Shown here: positions 1 through 11,415 of the stretch, piece by piece
How the letters are laid out: the number at the start of each line of letters is the position of its first letter
Position numbering within the stretch: the first letter of the stretch is position 1
Origin: Sparassis latifolia
Taxonomy: Eukaryota; Basidiomycota; Agaricomycetes; Polyporales; Sparassidaceae
Reading direction: 5' to 3'
Assembly: GCA_018466975.1 (NCBI GenBank)
Contig: CM031561.1
Span: 3,038,001 to 3,102,000, forward strand
Length of the DNA: 64,000 nt
Notes under the pieces: model-generated
What the model was told of the DNA's origin: nothing
The model's database searches: none
Seen by the model: the letters and a program-made list of their open reading frames with translations, nothing else
Translations under genes and position numbers: made by a program

Positions 1-326
1 TTAGTATCAGGTACATGGTGCTGATCACCGACCGTGTTGTCATCTGCAGCGCCTGTGCGAGCATCACGGTTGCCCGGCGTATCGACGATGCCATCGCGCT
101 CTGATCTGCCCGATCGCGAGAGATCAGCCTCACGAGACGGATCACCGGCGTCATCATGAACGTCGGCAGGTGGTACCGGTTCATTCTTGTCAGTGGATTG
201 GCCGCGATCATCGACGTTATCGTCGTCGTCGGTGGTGTCCTGAACGGTACTACGCCTTGTCTTCATTCCACCAACTCCAGTGGTGACGGTCACAGTGGAG
301 CTTGTAGGGTTCCTCTTGGCTGGCAT
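1..326 (-). CDS. Partial hydrophilic hypothetical protein (N-terminus)
   Basis: On the minus strand an ATG at 326 opens a frame with no stop for 108 codons, to the window edge. The peptide begins MPAKRNPTSSTVTV and is rich in Asp, Thr, Arg and Ser with a DDDD run, so it is probably disordered. No domain is recognised. The rest of the gene lies outside the window. It could be the start of a retrotransposon gag-like protein or of a host regulatory protein; nothing visible decides. A competing plus-strand frame (156-479) has less protein-like composition. Confidence 0.4.
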   Translation of the reverse strand, partial: MPAKRNPTSSTVTVTTGVGGMKTRRSTVQDTTDDDDNVDDRGQSTDKNEPVPPADVHDDAGDPSREADLSRSGRSERDGIVDTPGNRDARTGAADDNTVGDQHHVPDT

Positions 327-639
327 GTCGACAGCGAAGGTGATAGAAGCAAGGTCTTTTCGAAGGGGTGTAGAAAAGGGGTTTGTTGCCTAGCTAGAAT
401 AGACTTCACTAATACCGAGGTGGTATCAGCGGCGAGTGCAAAAATGTATAAGGCTTTTGCGGCCTTTGGTGGTCCTTAAGTCACGGGAAATGCACTGAAC
501 CGAGTTTATTCGGAAGGCAGGTTTTCGGCGAGTAAAGTAAAGACGAAAAACCCATCTACGCGGTTGAGCGCATATTCAACGCCTCGGCTAACTCCGACGC
601 CTCGACTACTCTATTCCTCTAATATCCTTACACGAGGCC

Positions 640-1901
640 TATGCAAGGCTTGTCAAGAGGTTCAAGTGGAACAAGCAGCGAGACATCACAATCCCTTCTC
701 TCAACGCGCTTCTCGTAAAGTGGCCCGGTGTCCTATCGAATGGCATATTCCCGCAATTGCGCTATCTGAAGTGGGAGGAGGATGAAGTCGACGATGCGCT
801 CTCTTCCGTCTTTCTTGCATGGATTCCGGGAAAAAAACTGCAAATGATTCATCTCGGGTGGTCACAGAATGTTGGTCCCAAACATCAGGCATTGATTCTC
901 TTTGCGCTCCAATTGATTTAGTGGTCAAATTTGGACCATTTTAGACTGCACGCAGGCTATCTACCTGACCCGACCGGCGTCGGACACCCTCTCGCACTTT
1001 CTGACAAGCGTTGTTCCACCCCGTGGCTTTCGCACGTTTGAGTGCACTTCTGCTCCCGTTGGGTACGATGGTGTCCGCGCACTGGCAAACATGCAAGACC
1101 TGCAGGTTGCGGCATTCTGGCCCAGTATCTCCGACTCGTTCGCCCCGGATAATCCACAGGAAACTGAAACAAGCTTCCCAAGTTTGCGAGAACTTCATAT
1201 CAATTCCACGGTGCTCAATGAATGTACTCTTCAGGTCCTGAAGAGTGTGAAGTCAGCAAGCATGCAGATGATCTATCTGTCGACATGTGACGGCCCTGCA
1301 CGCGCGTAGCGAAGCATCTCGTCGTGCTCTCCCGGGAGCCGTTCACCTCTAGCCTGCACCATGTGGATATTCTCAGTCCATTTCGTGACGACCCAGGCGC
1401 TCTTGAAGAGTCGTTGTACTCTATCACTGCGGAGACGTTGGAGCCACTTCTACGCATTTCCAACCTCCAAAGCTTCATCCTGCGCTGTTCCTACATAAAC
1501 GTGGACACTGCATTCCTCGCCGGGTTGGCTGAGGCCTGCAAGTGCCTCGAGAAGCTCTACTTGTATTCCGAGAAGCTGATGCCCTTCTCCTGTTTGCGCA
1601 CCGTAGTGCAACAATTTCCTCGCCTGATATCTTTCGGGTGTCATATTGACGCGAAGAACGTACCAGAGGAGCTGCCACAAAAGCCTGATGTTCCGTCTAC
1701 CCTCAGTTCCCTTTCCTTGGACGTGAGCCCCATCTCGAATAGTGAGCTGATCGCTGAAATCTGGCCGTGCTATTTCCGGAGCTTGAGCGCGTTGTGCATG
1801 TGCATAAGTCAGATGGGAAGGAAGCGTTGCTGTGGAAGGCCGTAGAGACCAGGTTTGTGCCAAACCGGTATCGCAGAGAGTATGTACCATTGCGCGTCTA
1901 G
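640..1901 (+). pseudogene. F-box/leucine-rich-repeat protein relic
   Basis: Consecutive plus-strand frames encode pieces of one leucine-rich protein of the kind found downstream of F-boxes in agaricomycetes. One runs about 640-920 (YARLVKRFKWNK ... FPQLRYLKW) and ends in TAG. A second, about 957-1309, reads FPSLRELHINSTVLNE. A third runs about 1324-1845 (LLRISNLQSFILRC, LEKLYLYSEKL). A final short frame ends at 1901 (VETRFVPNRYRREY). At least three frame changes or stops separate pieces that belong together. No F-box or start codon is visible at the 5' end. The nearest intact relatives here are the F-box genes at 11.4-12.7 kb and 61.3-62.9 kb. Confidence 0.7.
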
Positions 1902-2490
1902 GATTCGTAGGGATGCCTCGCCGATGGGTTGATATGTTCGTTCTTTGTCCTGATACGCATTTACGCCCCCGTTGTTCCCGTATGTCTCGTCTGAGTGGGC
2001 CAAGTATCATTGTGTACTTATTCTTACACGAATGCTACATTGCTCCTGCCTCTTTTTCCGTTCAGCTAGGCCAACTCGCCTTCCTGCAGTGGTCATGGGA
2101 TAGATGTGAACTGCCACTTAGATCCGACTTAAGTATACATGTTATGTACATGCATCCTTCGGCAACGCGATACAGGGAGTTATGTATGAGAGAAGCTAGG
2201 CCATGAGACGTACGACACGCAAGAAAGACAAACGTGAGAGACAGAAATCACAGTACAGTATGAAGGGAGGATACATGCAGGACTAGTACCGTGTTCCGAC
2301 TAGAGATCTAGGAGATATAAATGGAACGAGTTACAGAATTCGAGTGTTCGGTGAGAGAGCATAGGCAACATGGTGGGGATTAATGGCATACCAGGCTGAA
2401 AAAAAGACCAAAATCCGGAGTTGTACACGGCACATCTGACGACAGCGTTAGTGTTTCTTGACGCGATGTATAACATATCTCGCACCCATC
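1902..2490. other. Intergenic, no gene seen
   Basis: The stretch between the F-box relic and the first BTB gene has only short unsupported frames and no recognisable repeat. Confidence 0.5.
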
Positions 2491-4039
2491 TCAATTTGTC
2501 GAAGACGCAGGCATTGACTCTCTGAGGCGCGACCAATCATCCAAGCCAAAAATTGATGGAAGGTCATCCCAAAATTTGTGGTGCCACTCAATACTTCTGG
2601 ACTTCATGAAGACCGTGCAGTCGGCACACGGGCGCCCCTCCACTGCCACAATATCAATCAATTCACTTGAGAGCCCCAGGACGTCAACACTGGTCAGTTC
2701 TTTGATGTGCTTAGATGTCCCCATGAAGAATTTACGCAGAGAATTCGCACACGTGGACCATCGAGAACACTGCGGACTGGGCGGGACCCAGAGACAGAGA
2801 GTTCCTGCAAGGTGTCCAGTAGTCAGCGTTGGTATTGTGCTAACGCATAGCTCGAGATCCGCGGCAGATAATTGGGCTGAAGAGCTGTCAGACAGGGTAG
2901 CCCCTTGGAGCAAAACACGAGGCTGGAGGAGGCAGCATATGTACAGTGCTGTTGGCAACATAGTGAGGGCACAAGGTGCATTCCACCTTTTTTCCTGAGG
3001 AAAAACCTGGGGAAAACGACAAAGTAAGTCTCGGGGAAATATCCGGGAAAAACTGTGAGAAAACAATAGTGTAAATCCTGGGGAAAAACCGTGACCCAGA
3101 AAAAGCAACAGATTTCTCGGAGAAAAAACCTTTGTTTCCAAATCGGGATTTCTGCAAGAGATTCGCAAGATAATTCCCGGGGAAATTTCTTAGAGATTTC
3201 CTCAGCCCAGCACCCGAACGTGGCGGGAAAAACATATCCCCGGGAATTATCTTGCGAATCTCTTGCCAAAATCCCGATTTGGAAACAAAAGTTTTTTCTC
3301 CGAGAAATCTGTTGCTTTTTCTGGGTCACGATTTTTCCCCAGGATTTACACTATTGTTTTCTCACAGTTTTTCCCGGATATTTCCCCGAGACTTACTTTG
3401 TCGTTTTCCCCAGGTTTTTCCCCAGGAAAAAAGGTGGAATGCACCTTGTGGGGAGTCAGTGAGTCGTGCCAGACTGACTGCCATGATAGCTTCCGAGGCC
3501 TTGAGGGACAAAACTGGGCTGCAGATGCTATGTACACCGTCTAATGTTGACCTCTGCAAATCCGTCCAAGTTGAGAAATCGTCTGTGAAGATTGTTTTCA
3601 TCCTAGCAAGCCCATCTCTGCAGATCGGCTTGATGCCATACTTGTGCGAGAGGCGCACGAGAGCGGCTACTTCAGAAAATTCAAGACACTTCGCGCGCTC
3701 AAAGTAAGACCTAACGACAATTATACAGCATCCAGTGAATTGAGCCCCGGCAGTTTACAGGCAGAAGTTGAAGACGTACATGCCGCTGTCATAGAGAACG
3801 CGCAATAAGTGTTGCAGATCTGTCGGAGAATCTGACATGTGAACGGAAGGGCAGCCAAACATCGTCTCCTCGTCTACGGGCTGACTAAGGATGAGAAGGG
3901 AGCGTAGGACTTCAGAATGTCGCGAGAGCACTCCCTGGTGGACGCGGAATGCTGTGCGGTTCGCGATGAGCACGATGTTGCCGTCCTCGAACCAGAAATC
4001 TGCATCCTGTTGGACTGCATCCTCCGAGATAGAATTCAT
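2491..4039 (-). pseudogene. BTB/POZ-domain protein disrupted by foldback element (copy 1)
   Basis: Exon 1 (4039-3780) encodes the BTB domain (QQDADFWFEDGNIVLIA, FRVHQGVLSRHSEV, LLRVLYDSG). A 69-bp intron (3779-3711) follows, then exon 2 (3710 to 2491). Exon 2 carries the family C-terminal half: CSRWSTC (C-x5-C), CADC (C-x2-C) and LPSIFGLDDW. It is split by a 481-bp palindromic insertion at 2970-3450. Counting the duplicated target triplet once, the two halves of exon 2 are in one frame with no other stop, giving about 331 residues. The insertion is therefore the only visible lesion. BTB proteins commonly act as CUL3 ubiquitin-ligase adaptors or in transcriptional regulation; this copy's role is unknown. 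It is divergent from the plus-strand BTB run that starts at 4.4 kb. Confidence 0.85.
2970..3450. mobile_element. Foldback element with CACAA ends and 3-bp target duplication
   Basis: A near-perfect inverted repeat has arms 2970-3183 and 3237-3450 (214 bp each, about four differences by eye) around a 53-bp loop. The ends read CACAAGGTGCATTCC inward on both sides and are flanked by GGG at 2967-2969 and 3451-3453. A 3-bp duplication with CACAA termini resembles the CACTA/EnSpm class, which makes 3-bp duplications next to CACTN-type ends. There is no transposase; open frames across the arms are by-products of the palindrome. The high arm identity and the otherwise intact host gene suggest recent insertion. 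Confidence 0.85.
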
Positions 4040-4410
4040 CTCTATATCGGTTGTTGCGCGGTGTGGAGATGGAGCTAGATACGTTGACTGGATATCTAAT
4101 GTGACTTGCTACCCTTCACCTGGAGTGCATAGCGAGTTAGCAACGTGCTAGAAAGTGCATCCTTCCGAACAAAGAAGTACTTCGCGCACGTTAGGCTGGT
4201 GAAATATATTCACCATATGAAGAGTTCAAGGGTCCGGTATATATCTGAACGAGACACTAGTATACACTCACTTATTGAAGATGGCCGCAAAAGGATGAGT
4301 TCAACTTGCTCGATACAAAGGCGACGCCGCATCTCCCTGCCGTCCCTCACCCGGACCGGGCTCCGACTCTCCCGCACCTGCCAGTCTTTGCCTACTCGCA
4401 GCTGAATCTA

Positions 4411-5448
4411 ATGCCAGGAGAAGAGCTTCAACAGGACGCTGAATTCTGGTTCATAGACGGGAACATCGTTCTTATCTCCTTGGACACGGCATTTCGCATC
4501 CACCAAGGCATTCTCTCGCGGCACTCGGAGGTTTTTCGTGATTTATTTACAGTTCCGCAGCCCGCGGTCGAGGAGACAGCCTTTGGCTGTCCAGTCGTGC
4601 ATTTGTCTGATTCTCCTCACGATCTTCGGCATTTGCTGCGTGTCTTGTACGATGGTAGATGGTGCGCACGCTCTTCTTATTGCTTTCCGATATCGCTTGG
4701 ATGTTAAACAAATGTACAATGTATAAGATACTATATGAAAAGCGAACATCAGCTCGACTTTGCGGAAGTAGGCGCTCTCGTCAGGCTCGCGCACAAATAT
4801 CAAATTGCGGACTTGCGCGAGAACGGGCTTGCGAAGTTGAAGATGATCTTCACGGACGACTTGGCCGTATGGGAGGAGTACTCAGATTCACGAGATACGA
4901 AATTCACGGGCATACGCTGGATCGAGTCCGACGCGATCTCTGTGGTGAACCTGGTTCGTCTCACGAACGCGATGACCCTCCTCCCCGTGGCGTTTTACCT
5001 CTGCTGTCAACTGCAGCCACACGAGCTCACTCGCGGGGTGACTCGCCCGGACGGCACAGTCGAACGCTTATCTACGGAGGACCTCGAAGTCTGCATCAGA
5101 GCACGCGCAATGCTTATGCTGGCGTACGGTGCCGGGTGGATGGATCTCTTCTCGGGCGTCAGTAACGACTGCACGCAGGGTGCTCGATGCATGGACGGTC
5201 TTTCGCGCATCGGGCAGGCGGTACTGCCCAGCTCAACGCGCGCGCAGATTTCGTACCACAGCTGCCTCAGCAACCCTCGCAATGTGATCGCCGCGAGGTG
5301 CACGGACCACCGGCTTTGTGCTGCGTGCGTGCGGTTTATAACGAAGAAGAGCCTCGACTGGCGTCGTACTGTCTGGAATTCTCTCCCCGCGTACTTTGGC
5401 TTGGGGAAGTGGGAGAAGCTCAAGACGGCGGAATCTGCGGCAGACTGA
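4411..5448 (+). CDS. BTB/POZ-domain protein (copy 2)
   Basis: The start at 4411 (MPGEELQQDAEFWF) matches the short leader of its paralogues; an in-frame ATG at 4306 is also possible. Exon 1 encodes the BTB domain to VLYDG. Exon 2 runs to 5448 with the family C-terminus: CTQGARC, CAAC, and LPAYFGLGKW. The preferred intron is 4662-4742 (81 bp), giving about 318 residues. The acceptor used by other copies, nearer the YYMKSEH peptide, would create a TGA here, so the join is less certain than elsewhere. It is first in a plus-strand run of four copies. A decayed, very similar copy including this intron lies at 30.1-30.3 kb. A CUL3-adaptor role is a family expectation only. Confidence 0.8.
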
Positions 5449-6144
5449 GAGGTGAGATCTATTAGCACTCTGTATGATGTTAAATGTGAAACTTTAAGCT
5501 CTTTCAGCGCATTTTACCGGGATTATCGCCTGCTCTGCAGGACGGGCGAAGTGTCTCTATCCCTCCTTCGAGATGGCTTCCGTACAGACCTTGTCCGCTA
5601 CCTTCCCACATTGTGATTTTCCGCCTCGAATTCGGACCGTCAATTCTATCCGTTCTCCAAATTTAACAATCCACCCCCACCTTCATGCTCATATGAACAC
5701 AAGCCATGTCCGAAAAGCCGTGCCGAGCCCCGTGAATATTCGCAACCCATGCACCCACATCCGTTCACAGGAACAGCAGAGCGGCCCGGGGGATGGAAAT
5801 GGTGGAGCACTGAAGTGGTGGGATGTACACGTTGCTGTCTAGTGTCAGAGGCCTTGGCCGATCGAATGGACTATCAGTTGACTGTGGGCGAGGATGCGTT
5901 TGTGGAGCGATATCAAAGCAAATATTGTAGATGTTCTTGTGTAGCGCAATCTATTTGCCAATATTGTTTATTGACGTGCGACGATAATTATGCGGGATCT
6001 CGTGTAGAGCCAAGCGATCCAGATATCGATCTGCGCCACGAAGGTGGTTGCCGAGCAGTGGTTGAGTGTGCCAGTGGGCGTCTCCCACAGTCCTCTCCTC
6101 GATCATCGATATCCTTGAAGTTGCAATTCACACTAACCTTTTCG
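5449..6144. other. Intergenic between BTB copies
   Basis: No gene or repeat is recognised. It should contain the promoter of the next BTB copy. Confidence 0.5.
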
Positions 6145-7225
6145 ATGTCTGGAGATCGTACTGGACATATAGTAGCAGGTGCACATTCTGCCAGCGACAC
6201 CAGTGATCCGCAGCAAGACGCAGAGTTCTGGTTCGAGGATGGTAGCATCGTCCTTATCGCTCAGGATATCGCCTTTCGCGTTCACCGTGGCGTGCTCTCC
6301 CGACACTCTGAAGTCTTTCGCGACCTACTCAAGGTCCCTGGAAAGCAGGAGGAGAAATTCGGCTGCCCGTTCGTACATCTGTCCGATTCCCCTGCCGATT
6401 TGCGATCTCTGCTGCGCGTGCTGTATGATGGCGCAGTGTAAGTGTCTATCGGGGACCCCGTTGTCGATTACAGGCCGTGCTGAACACATAACTAGATCAC
6501 ACCTCGATTTAGAGACACCACTCGAGTTTGCCGAAGTGGCAACACTGGTGCGTCTCAGTCACAAGTACGGTATCAAAAGTCTACTGGAGAAGGGGCTCGC
6601 TCGGCTGAAGACGGTATTCACGAAGGAATTTTCGACATGGGAGCCTCTGCATTGCACCGGCAGCTTCATCGAGATCTCTGTCATGAGCCCATTCTTGAAG
6701 GCACAACCAGAAGATGCGATAGCGGTCGTTCGTCTAGCGCGCTTGACGGGAGCACTTACCATGCTACCCACAGCGTTATTTGTATGCTGTTCACTGGAAC
6801 CGACGGTGCTAACTCGTGCATATACTCTTTCCGACGGGTCCAACAACCAGCTGTCTTTGCAGGACCTAGAGAGGTGCATGCGAGCTACCCCAGTTCTTTC
6901 CAGTTCTTTCCAAACGAGGCATACCCTCTTACACTTAGAGACCAGTCCACAGTGCGAAAATCACCGTTATACCCCGTGCAGCAGTAGACTCGCCCGGCAG
7001 CTCAAAATTTACCTCGAGAGCAACACTGTTACCTGCCTCAACGTCCTTCATGGGAGGCAGTCGTCTATACGAGATTCTGGGGTATGTGGTGCTTGCCAAA
7101 CGTTCATTCAGAAGAAAGATCGCGAGCGGGGACAGAAGTACTGGGCTGATCTGCCATCATATTTTGGTTTGGGAACGTGGGGCGGTCTCTCAGACTTCCC
7201 AATTGAATATCAGGAGACTTGTTAG
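6145..7225 (+). CDS. BTB/POZ-domain protein (copy 3)
   Basis: Exon 1 (6145-6437) starts MSGDRTGHIVAG and carries the BTB core (DAEFWFEDGSIVLIA, FRVHRGVLSRHSEV, LLRVLYDG). The intron is 6438-6495 (58 bp, GTAAGT..TAG, phase 2). Exon 2 (6496-7225) completes a protein of about 340 residues. Conserved C-terminal features are a first Cys pair spaced x7 rather than x5 (CENHRYTPC), the C-x2-C pair (CGAC) and LPSYFGLGTW. The frame is intact, so this is one of the best functional candidates of the family here. The start was chosen by leader length in the paralogues; an upstream in-frame ATG exists at 5749. Confidence 0.82.
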
Positions 7226-7800
7226 GTGCGAAACGCAATTTTAAATGCCCCCAAGTAATACTGAGGAGGGCCGTTCTACAGTTATCCTCGCAGGTTCATG
7301 AGGCTTGTGGATGGCGCGATGCGTGGACGTTCGAGTCCGTTCACGCAGCTTCATTACACGGTTAACTGGGCCGCCTCTTTGATTCTACGCTCTCGACGCC
7401 ACACGGCATGGTAGACGAGATTATGTTAGCAAGTTCTCCTTCCGTCTCCCTGTGCTACTTCTTTTTCATCCCTTCCTCGCTTCCCCTTGTCTTGTTCAAA
7501 TTGCGGTTACGATCTCGGCGTATGGTGCGGGTGCCGTCGTGACACTTCAAATTTTGCTCTGATAGCTTTTCCGGTTATCTGTCCTTGCATTACTACTTCT
7601 CCGTTACTGATCTCCCTTCGGTCCTGGAAGAGTGTATATTGCAAAGGATTCTGTTCTGTACTATTACGATTCAGCCCATGAAACATCGGTTCTCATTATG
7701 TTTACTTTCGCGGGTGCTTATTTGCCACGGCGGGAATGGTGGCACGTTTTCTCCGTTCTACCGTAATCCCACTTTTCTCACTGCATATTTCTTTCTTTCC
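7226..7800. other. Intergenic between BTB copies
   Basis: Nothing recognised apart from short unsupported frames. Confidence 0.5.
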
Positions 7801-8798
7801 ATGGAGTCTGCGACTCAAACACCATTCTGCCAAGATGTCGAGATCTGGTTAACCGACGGTGATACTATCCTCTTGGCGAAAGATACAGTATTCCTTGTTC
7901 ATGCAGATGTGCAGCTTTACTCTGACATTCAGACTCCCAGATCTGCTGATTCAGATGTGAACGTTGGGCGCAGGATACATGAGTCTTCTGCAGATCTTCG
8001 GTATCCTCTGCGATCGCTGTATAATGAACGGTGCGTACTCGGTTCGGCCACAAATGTCGTGTTGCTGTTGGAATTTTGACTCCGCATTACCAGGTGGCCC
8101 TCTGACGACTGCGACAGTGCACTATTTCCCGACGAAGTGTTCGGCCTGGTCCGCACCACCCTCAAATATGGCATGGATGACCTTCACCAAAGTGCGCTGC
8201 AACGCATGAAGTTGACCTTCACGAACAGCTTCCAGCAGTGGGAGGTATACATGGCTGCTTGCGAAAGAACAGGCCACTCATGCTGTTCGAGGACGCGCTG
8301 GAGGCGGTGAGCCCAGCGCGTCGCACGCGCACATTCACCATGCTTCCTATCGAGCTCTACTGTTGCTGCAAGTACCCTCTATACTTGCTGGACAAGGCGA
8401 GAACGGACCAGCTGCGCAATGACTATCGGGCGATATATACGAAGGCCCGCGCTAAGTTGGCTGAAGTATGCTGTTCCGTCCAGGCCCGCTTACTTATCAT
8501 TGTATATCGACGCTACGCAAGCCTGGAGATCATGGATATTCTTCTTTGTTGTATATGGCCCGAGGACTTTCCGATGCGGCCTCCAGACCACGACTTCCTC
8601 GCAAATCAGGACGGGGTGATCGATGCTTTGTGCGATCTCTATGGGATAAGAGATGCGAGCGAAGACATCAAAGCGAAACACCACGAATCGTTGCGCACAC
8701 TGTGGACAAGGCTGCCATCGTTCTTTAGCTTGACATGGGAGGGCGTGCAGAAGGAGGAGCATATGTGGAGGAGCATCGGACAGGTGCGCAGAATGTAA
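7801..8798 (+). pseudogene. Highly diverged, frameshifted BTB protein (copy 4)
   Basis: Exon 1 (7801-8030) begins MESATQTPFCQDVEIW. It keeps the outline of the BTB domain (DGDTILLAKDTVFLVH) but has lost the GVLSRHS segment. The intron is 8031-8093 (63 bp). Exon 2 starts FGLVRTTLKYGMDDL in one frame but continues as LMLFEDALEAVSPARRT and MLPIELYCCC in another, so a frameshift lies between about 8240 and 8290. No intron of workable length explains the shift. The first Cys pair and the CxxC are missing; only LPSFFSLTW recalls the end motif. It sits in order between copies 3 and 5 and is best read as a decayed member of the tandem run. Confidence 0.7.
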
Positions 8799-9369
8799 GG
8801 CATCCCCGGTAGCTGTCTCAATCTTCAGGATCCTTGATGATGAATTCATTCTTTCTCGGAGCATCTTCATGTCGCTGAGAAACATGTTACGGTAGGAAAG
8901 CTGGTCCTGAGATAGCTTTTCGCATGGTACTGACGAACATGTAGTCTTTGATAATGGACTTCAGCGCTGAGCGCTCAGCCGCGGCGGCGTAAGCTGGTGG
9001 GCTGTAATCCGAATCGGTATCGCAGACAATCGCTAGTGTGACGTAACACACCTAGTTCAATACACGCCCACGATTTCGACATCTGACCGAGGCTAAGCGG
9101 CATTCTTTTACTACGCTCTAGTTACATTTACTTGTAGGACTGACCCTCCCGTGTCGATAGCCCTACCTAGTCCTTTTGCTATCGATATCGGACTGAGGGG
9201 CTAGGGATGCATTCGTTCATGTTTAGGTTTCACCACATGCGTCCCACACGTGCTAGGGCTTCGAGTTCTCTGAGCGGCTGCATATAGAGTCCACCGGATG
9301 CAGTTCACCACCGGTCGTTGGTTCGTACACTCTCTGACCTTCTCCCTCTTTGTCTACCAGCTGCCCTCA
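8799..9369. other. Intergenic between BTB copies
   Basis: No gene, RNA or repeat recognised. Confidence 0.5.
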
Positions 9370-10482
9370 ATGTCTGAAAGCATTTCATCATCTCGATGTA
9401 GATTGACGGACATGCACGAACATTCCGCTTGCGAGGCCGGTGAACCACGACATGATACACATTTTTGGTTCGTCGACGGCAGCATTATCCTCATTGCACA
9501 AGGCACAGCCTTCCGCGTACACCAGACCGTGCTCTCCCGACACTCAGAGATCTTTCGTGATTTGTTCAGCGTGCCACAGCCCGCTGACCAGGAGAGGTCA
9601 ATTGGTTGTCCTGTGGTTCATCTATCTGACTCCCGCAATGATCTCCGATATTTGCTACGTGTGCTATATGATTGCGGACTGTACGTCTTCACCTGTGACT
9701 TACATATCACTCTGAAATAGTCGGTGTACTGAAGATTACTTGTCAGATCATACTACAAGCTCACACCAGGGCGGTTCAATTTCGCCGAAGTGGCGGCCGT
9801 GGTGCGCATGGCGCATAAGTATAAACTCGATGAGCTGTTGCAGGATGGCATCGGCCTGGTGAAGACGATTTTCACCAACGACTCTGAGCATTGGACAACT
9901 CTTCGGCGGGGAGAGGGATTCCTGATCCGATCACCGTCTCTGAGCATGCGGATGTCGGATGCCGTCACCGCCGTCAATGTCATACGTCTCATCAATATCC
10001 CTTCTATGTTACCGACTGCGCTCTACCTATGCTGCTTTCTCTCACCAATCGAGCTCCTCCGCGGTTGTGCTTGTCCAGATGGTTCCACTGTTAGACTTTC
10101 CTCGGAGGACGTAGAGAAATGTTTGACTGCCACCCCGTCCCTTTGCTGTGGAAATGACAGAATGTACCTGAGCCTGGTTTCCAGAGCTAGTCCGCGGTGC
10201 ACGAGTTTTTCCGTATGCATTGCAGGGCTCCGACGATGGCTCACGTCTAACATCGAAAATGACGTAGACGCCTATCCAAGTGTCCTGGAAAGCTTGGATC
10301 GTGCCATCGACGTGGTTGCCTTCAATGATACTATCTGCGAGGACTGTGTGAAGTTTGTGAAGTCCAGAGATCTCGAGAGGCGACAAAAGTGGTGGAATCG
10401 GCTTCCAACCCTCTTCGGTCTTGGGACGTGGTCAGACCTAAATGACTCGATCGAGGCACCTAGCGTATCTGAAACTGACTGA
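9370..10482 (+). CDS. BTB/POZ-domain protein (copy 5)
   Basis: Exon 1 (9370-9680) starts MSESISSSRCRLTD and encodes the BTB domain (FWFVDGSIILIAQGTAFRVH, VLSRHSEIFRDLF, LLRVLYD). The intron is 9681-9746 (66 bp, GTACGT..CAG, phase 2). Exon 2 (9747-10482) ends VSETD, for about 348 residues. C-terminal signatures are intact: CTSFSVC (C-x5-C), CEDC (C-x2-C), DLERRQKWW and LPTLFGLGTW. An upstream in-frame ATG at 9298 is less likely from leader length. It is the last of the plus-strand run and looks functional. Confidence 0.85.
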
Positions 10483-11415
10483 GGTGAGACGTACTCTGAA
10501 TAACGCAACAACTCGCTGACGTCTCGGTTTACCTTTCTGTAGTTACCTTTCTGGAGCTGCACTCTCCCGAATAATGATGAGCACGCAACGTCAGCCACCC
10601 CATCCGTCTTCTGTATAGCGATTTCCTTCATTAACTTTGGCTAGGCCTGCTTCAAGTTCACCGACTCTCCTACGAATTTTCTCGTCATTCTTTCGACACT
10701 GATAAAACAACATCGCACTGCTCCCGTATCCCCCTTCAGTCCTTATCTACAGTTTGCTGTAGCGGAAGATCCTCCTCACAATTTTTTGGTGCATGTCTTT
10801 GGTGAAATAAATAATTCCTCCATGAATGGCTCTGAATCTGTCGGATTACGATTATATTATTTTCTTCGCCGGCCTGGCTACGTCTTCTTCCCGTCCTGTT
10901 TTGTTGCACGAACACCCCCCCTGCTCTCGATATTCGAGCAATCCCCGTGTCGTCCTATGCTATATGGGAGCTTTGAGGAATCCCACGTAGTCCGGGATCA
11001 AACTTTGATGACAACCGTCGCAGCATTTTTGTACATCACGGTGGAAGGCACCAGCTTCTGATAATACCCGGATTCAAGACACGATTTTTGGAGCATCCCG
11101 GGACCAAAAAATGTTGATCGAGATCGACAACGCAGGCTCATCCGACTTAGATCATACGCAGATCCTCGGGAGAATCTAACAAAGGGAGAGTGGATCGCAT
11201 TGAGACAAACAAGACCGCGAGATACTGACGTGCAACAGACGACGAGTGAAAGGAGAGGTCAAGATAGGTTACATGCATTCTAGAGAGTAGGGAACATCAG
11301 GACGAGTACACCGTGCGTATAGCATAGGCTAAGTAGGCAACTGAATAGCAGGAAAACGTGAGTACTGTCTTCTGTCAACTTGTTACATGTCCGCGAGAAA
11401 GGTCGCTTCCACACG
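10483..11415. other. Intergenic, no gene seen
   Basis: Scattered frames under 100 codons without protein-like composition; nothing else recognised. Confidence 0.5.

Noticed and set aside
420..440. TGGTATCAGCGG resembling a retroelement primer-binding site
   Set aside because: It lies on the opposite strand to the gag-like partial frame at 1-326, and no long terminal repeat is found.
2823..3707. Several frames of 100-225 codons rich in Phe/Pro/Arg around 3.0-3.4 kb
   Set aside because: They are readings of the foldback palindrome arms, mirrored on both strands, not genes.
7311..7356. GTTCGAGTCC motif on the plus strand suggesting a tRNA
   Set aside because: No cloverleaf stems could be drawn around it.
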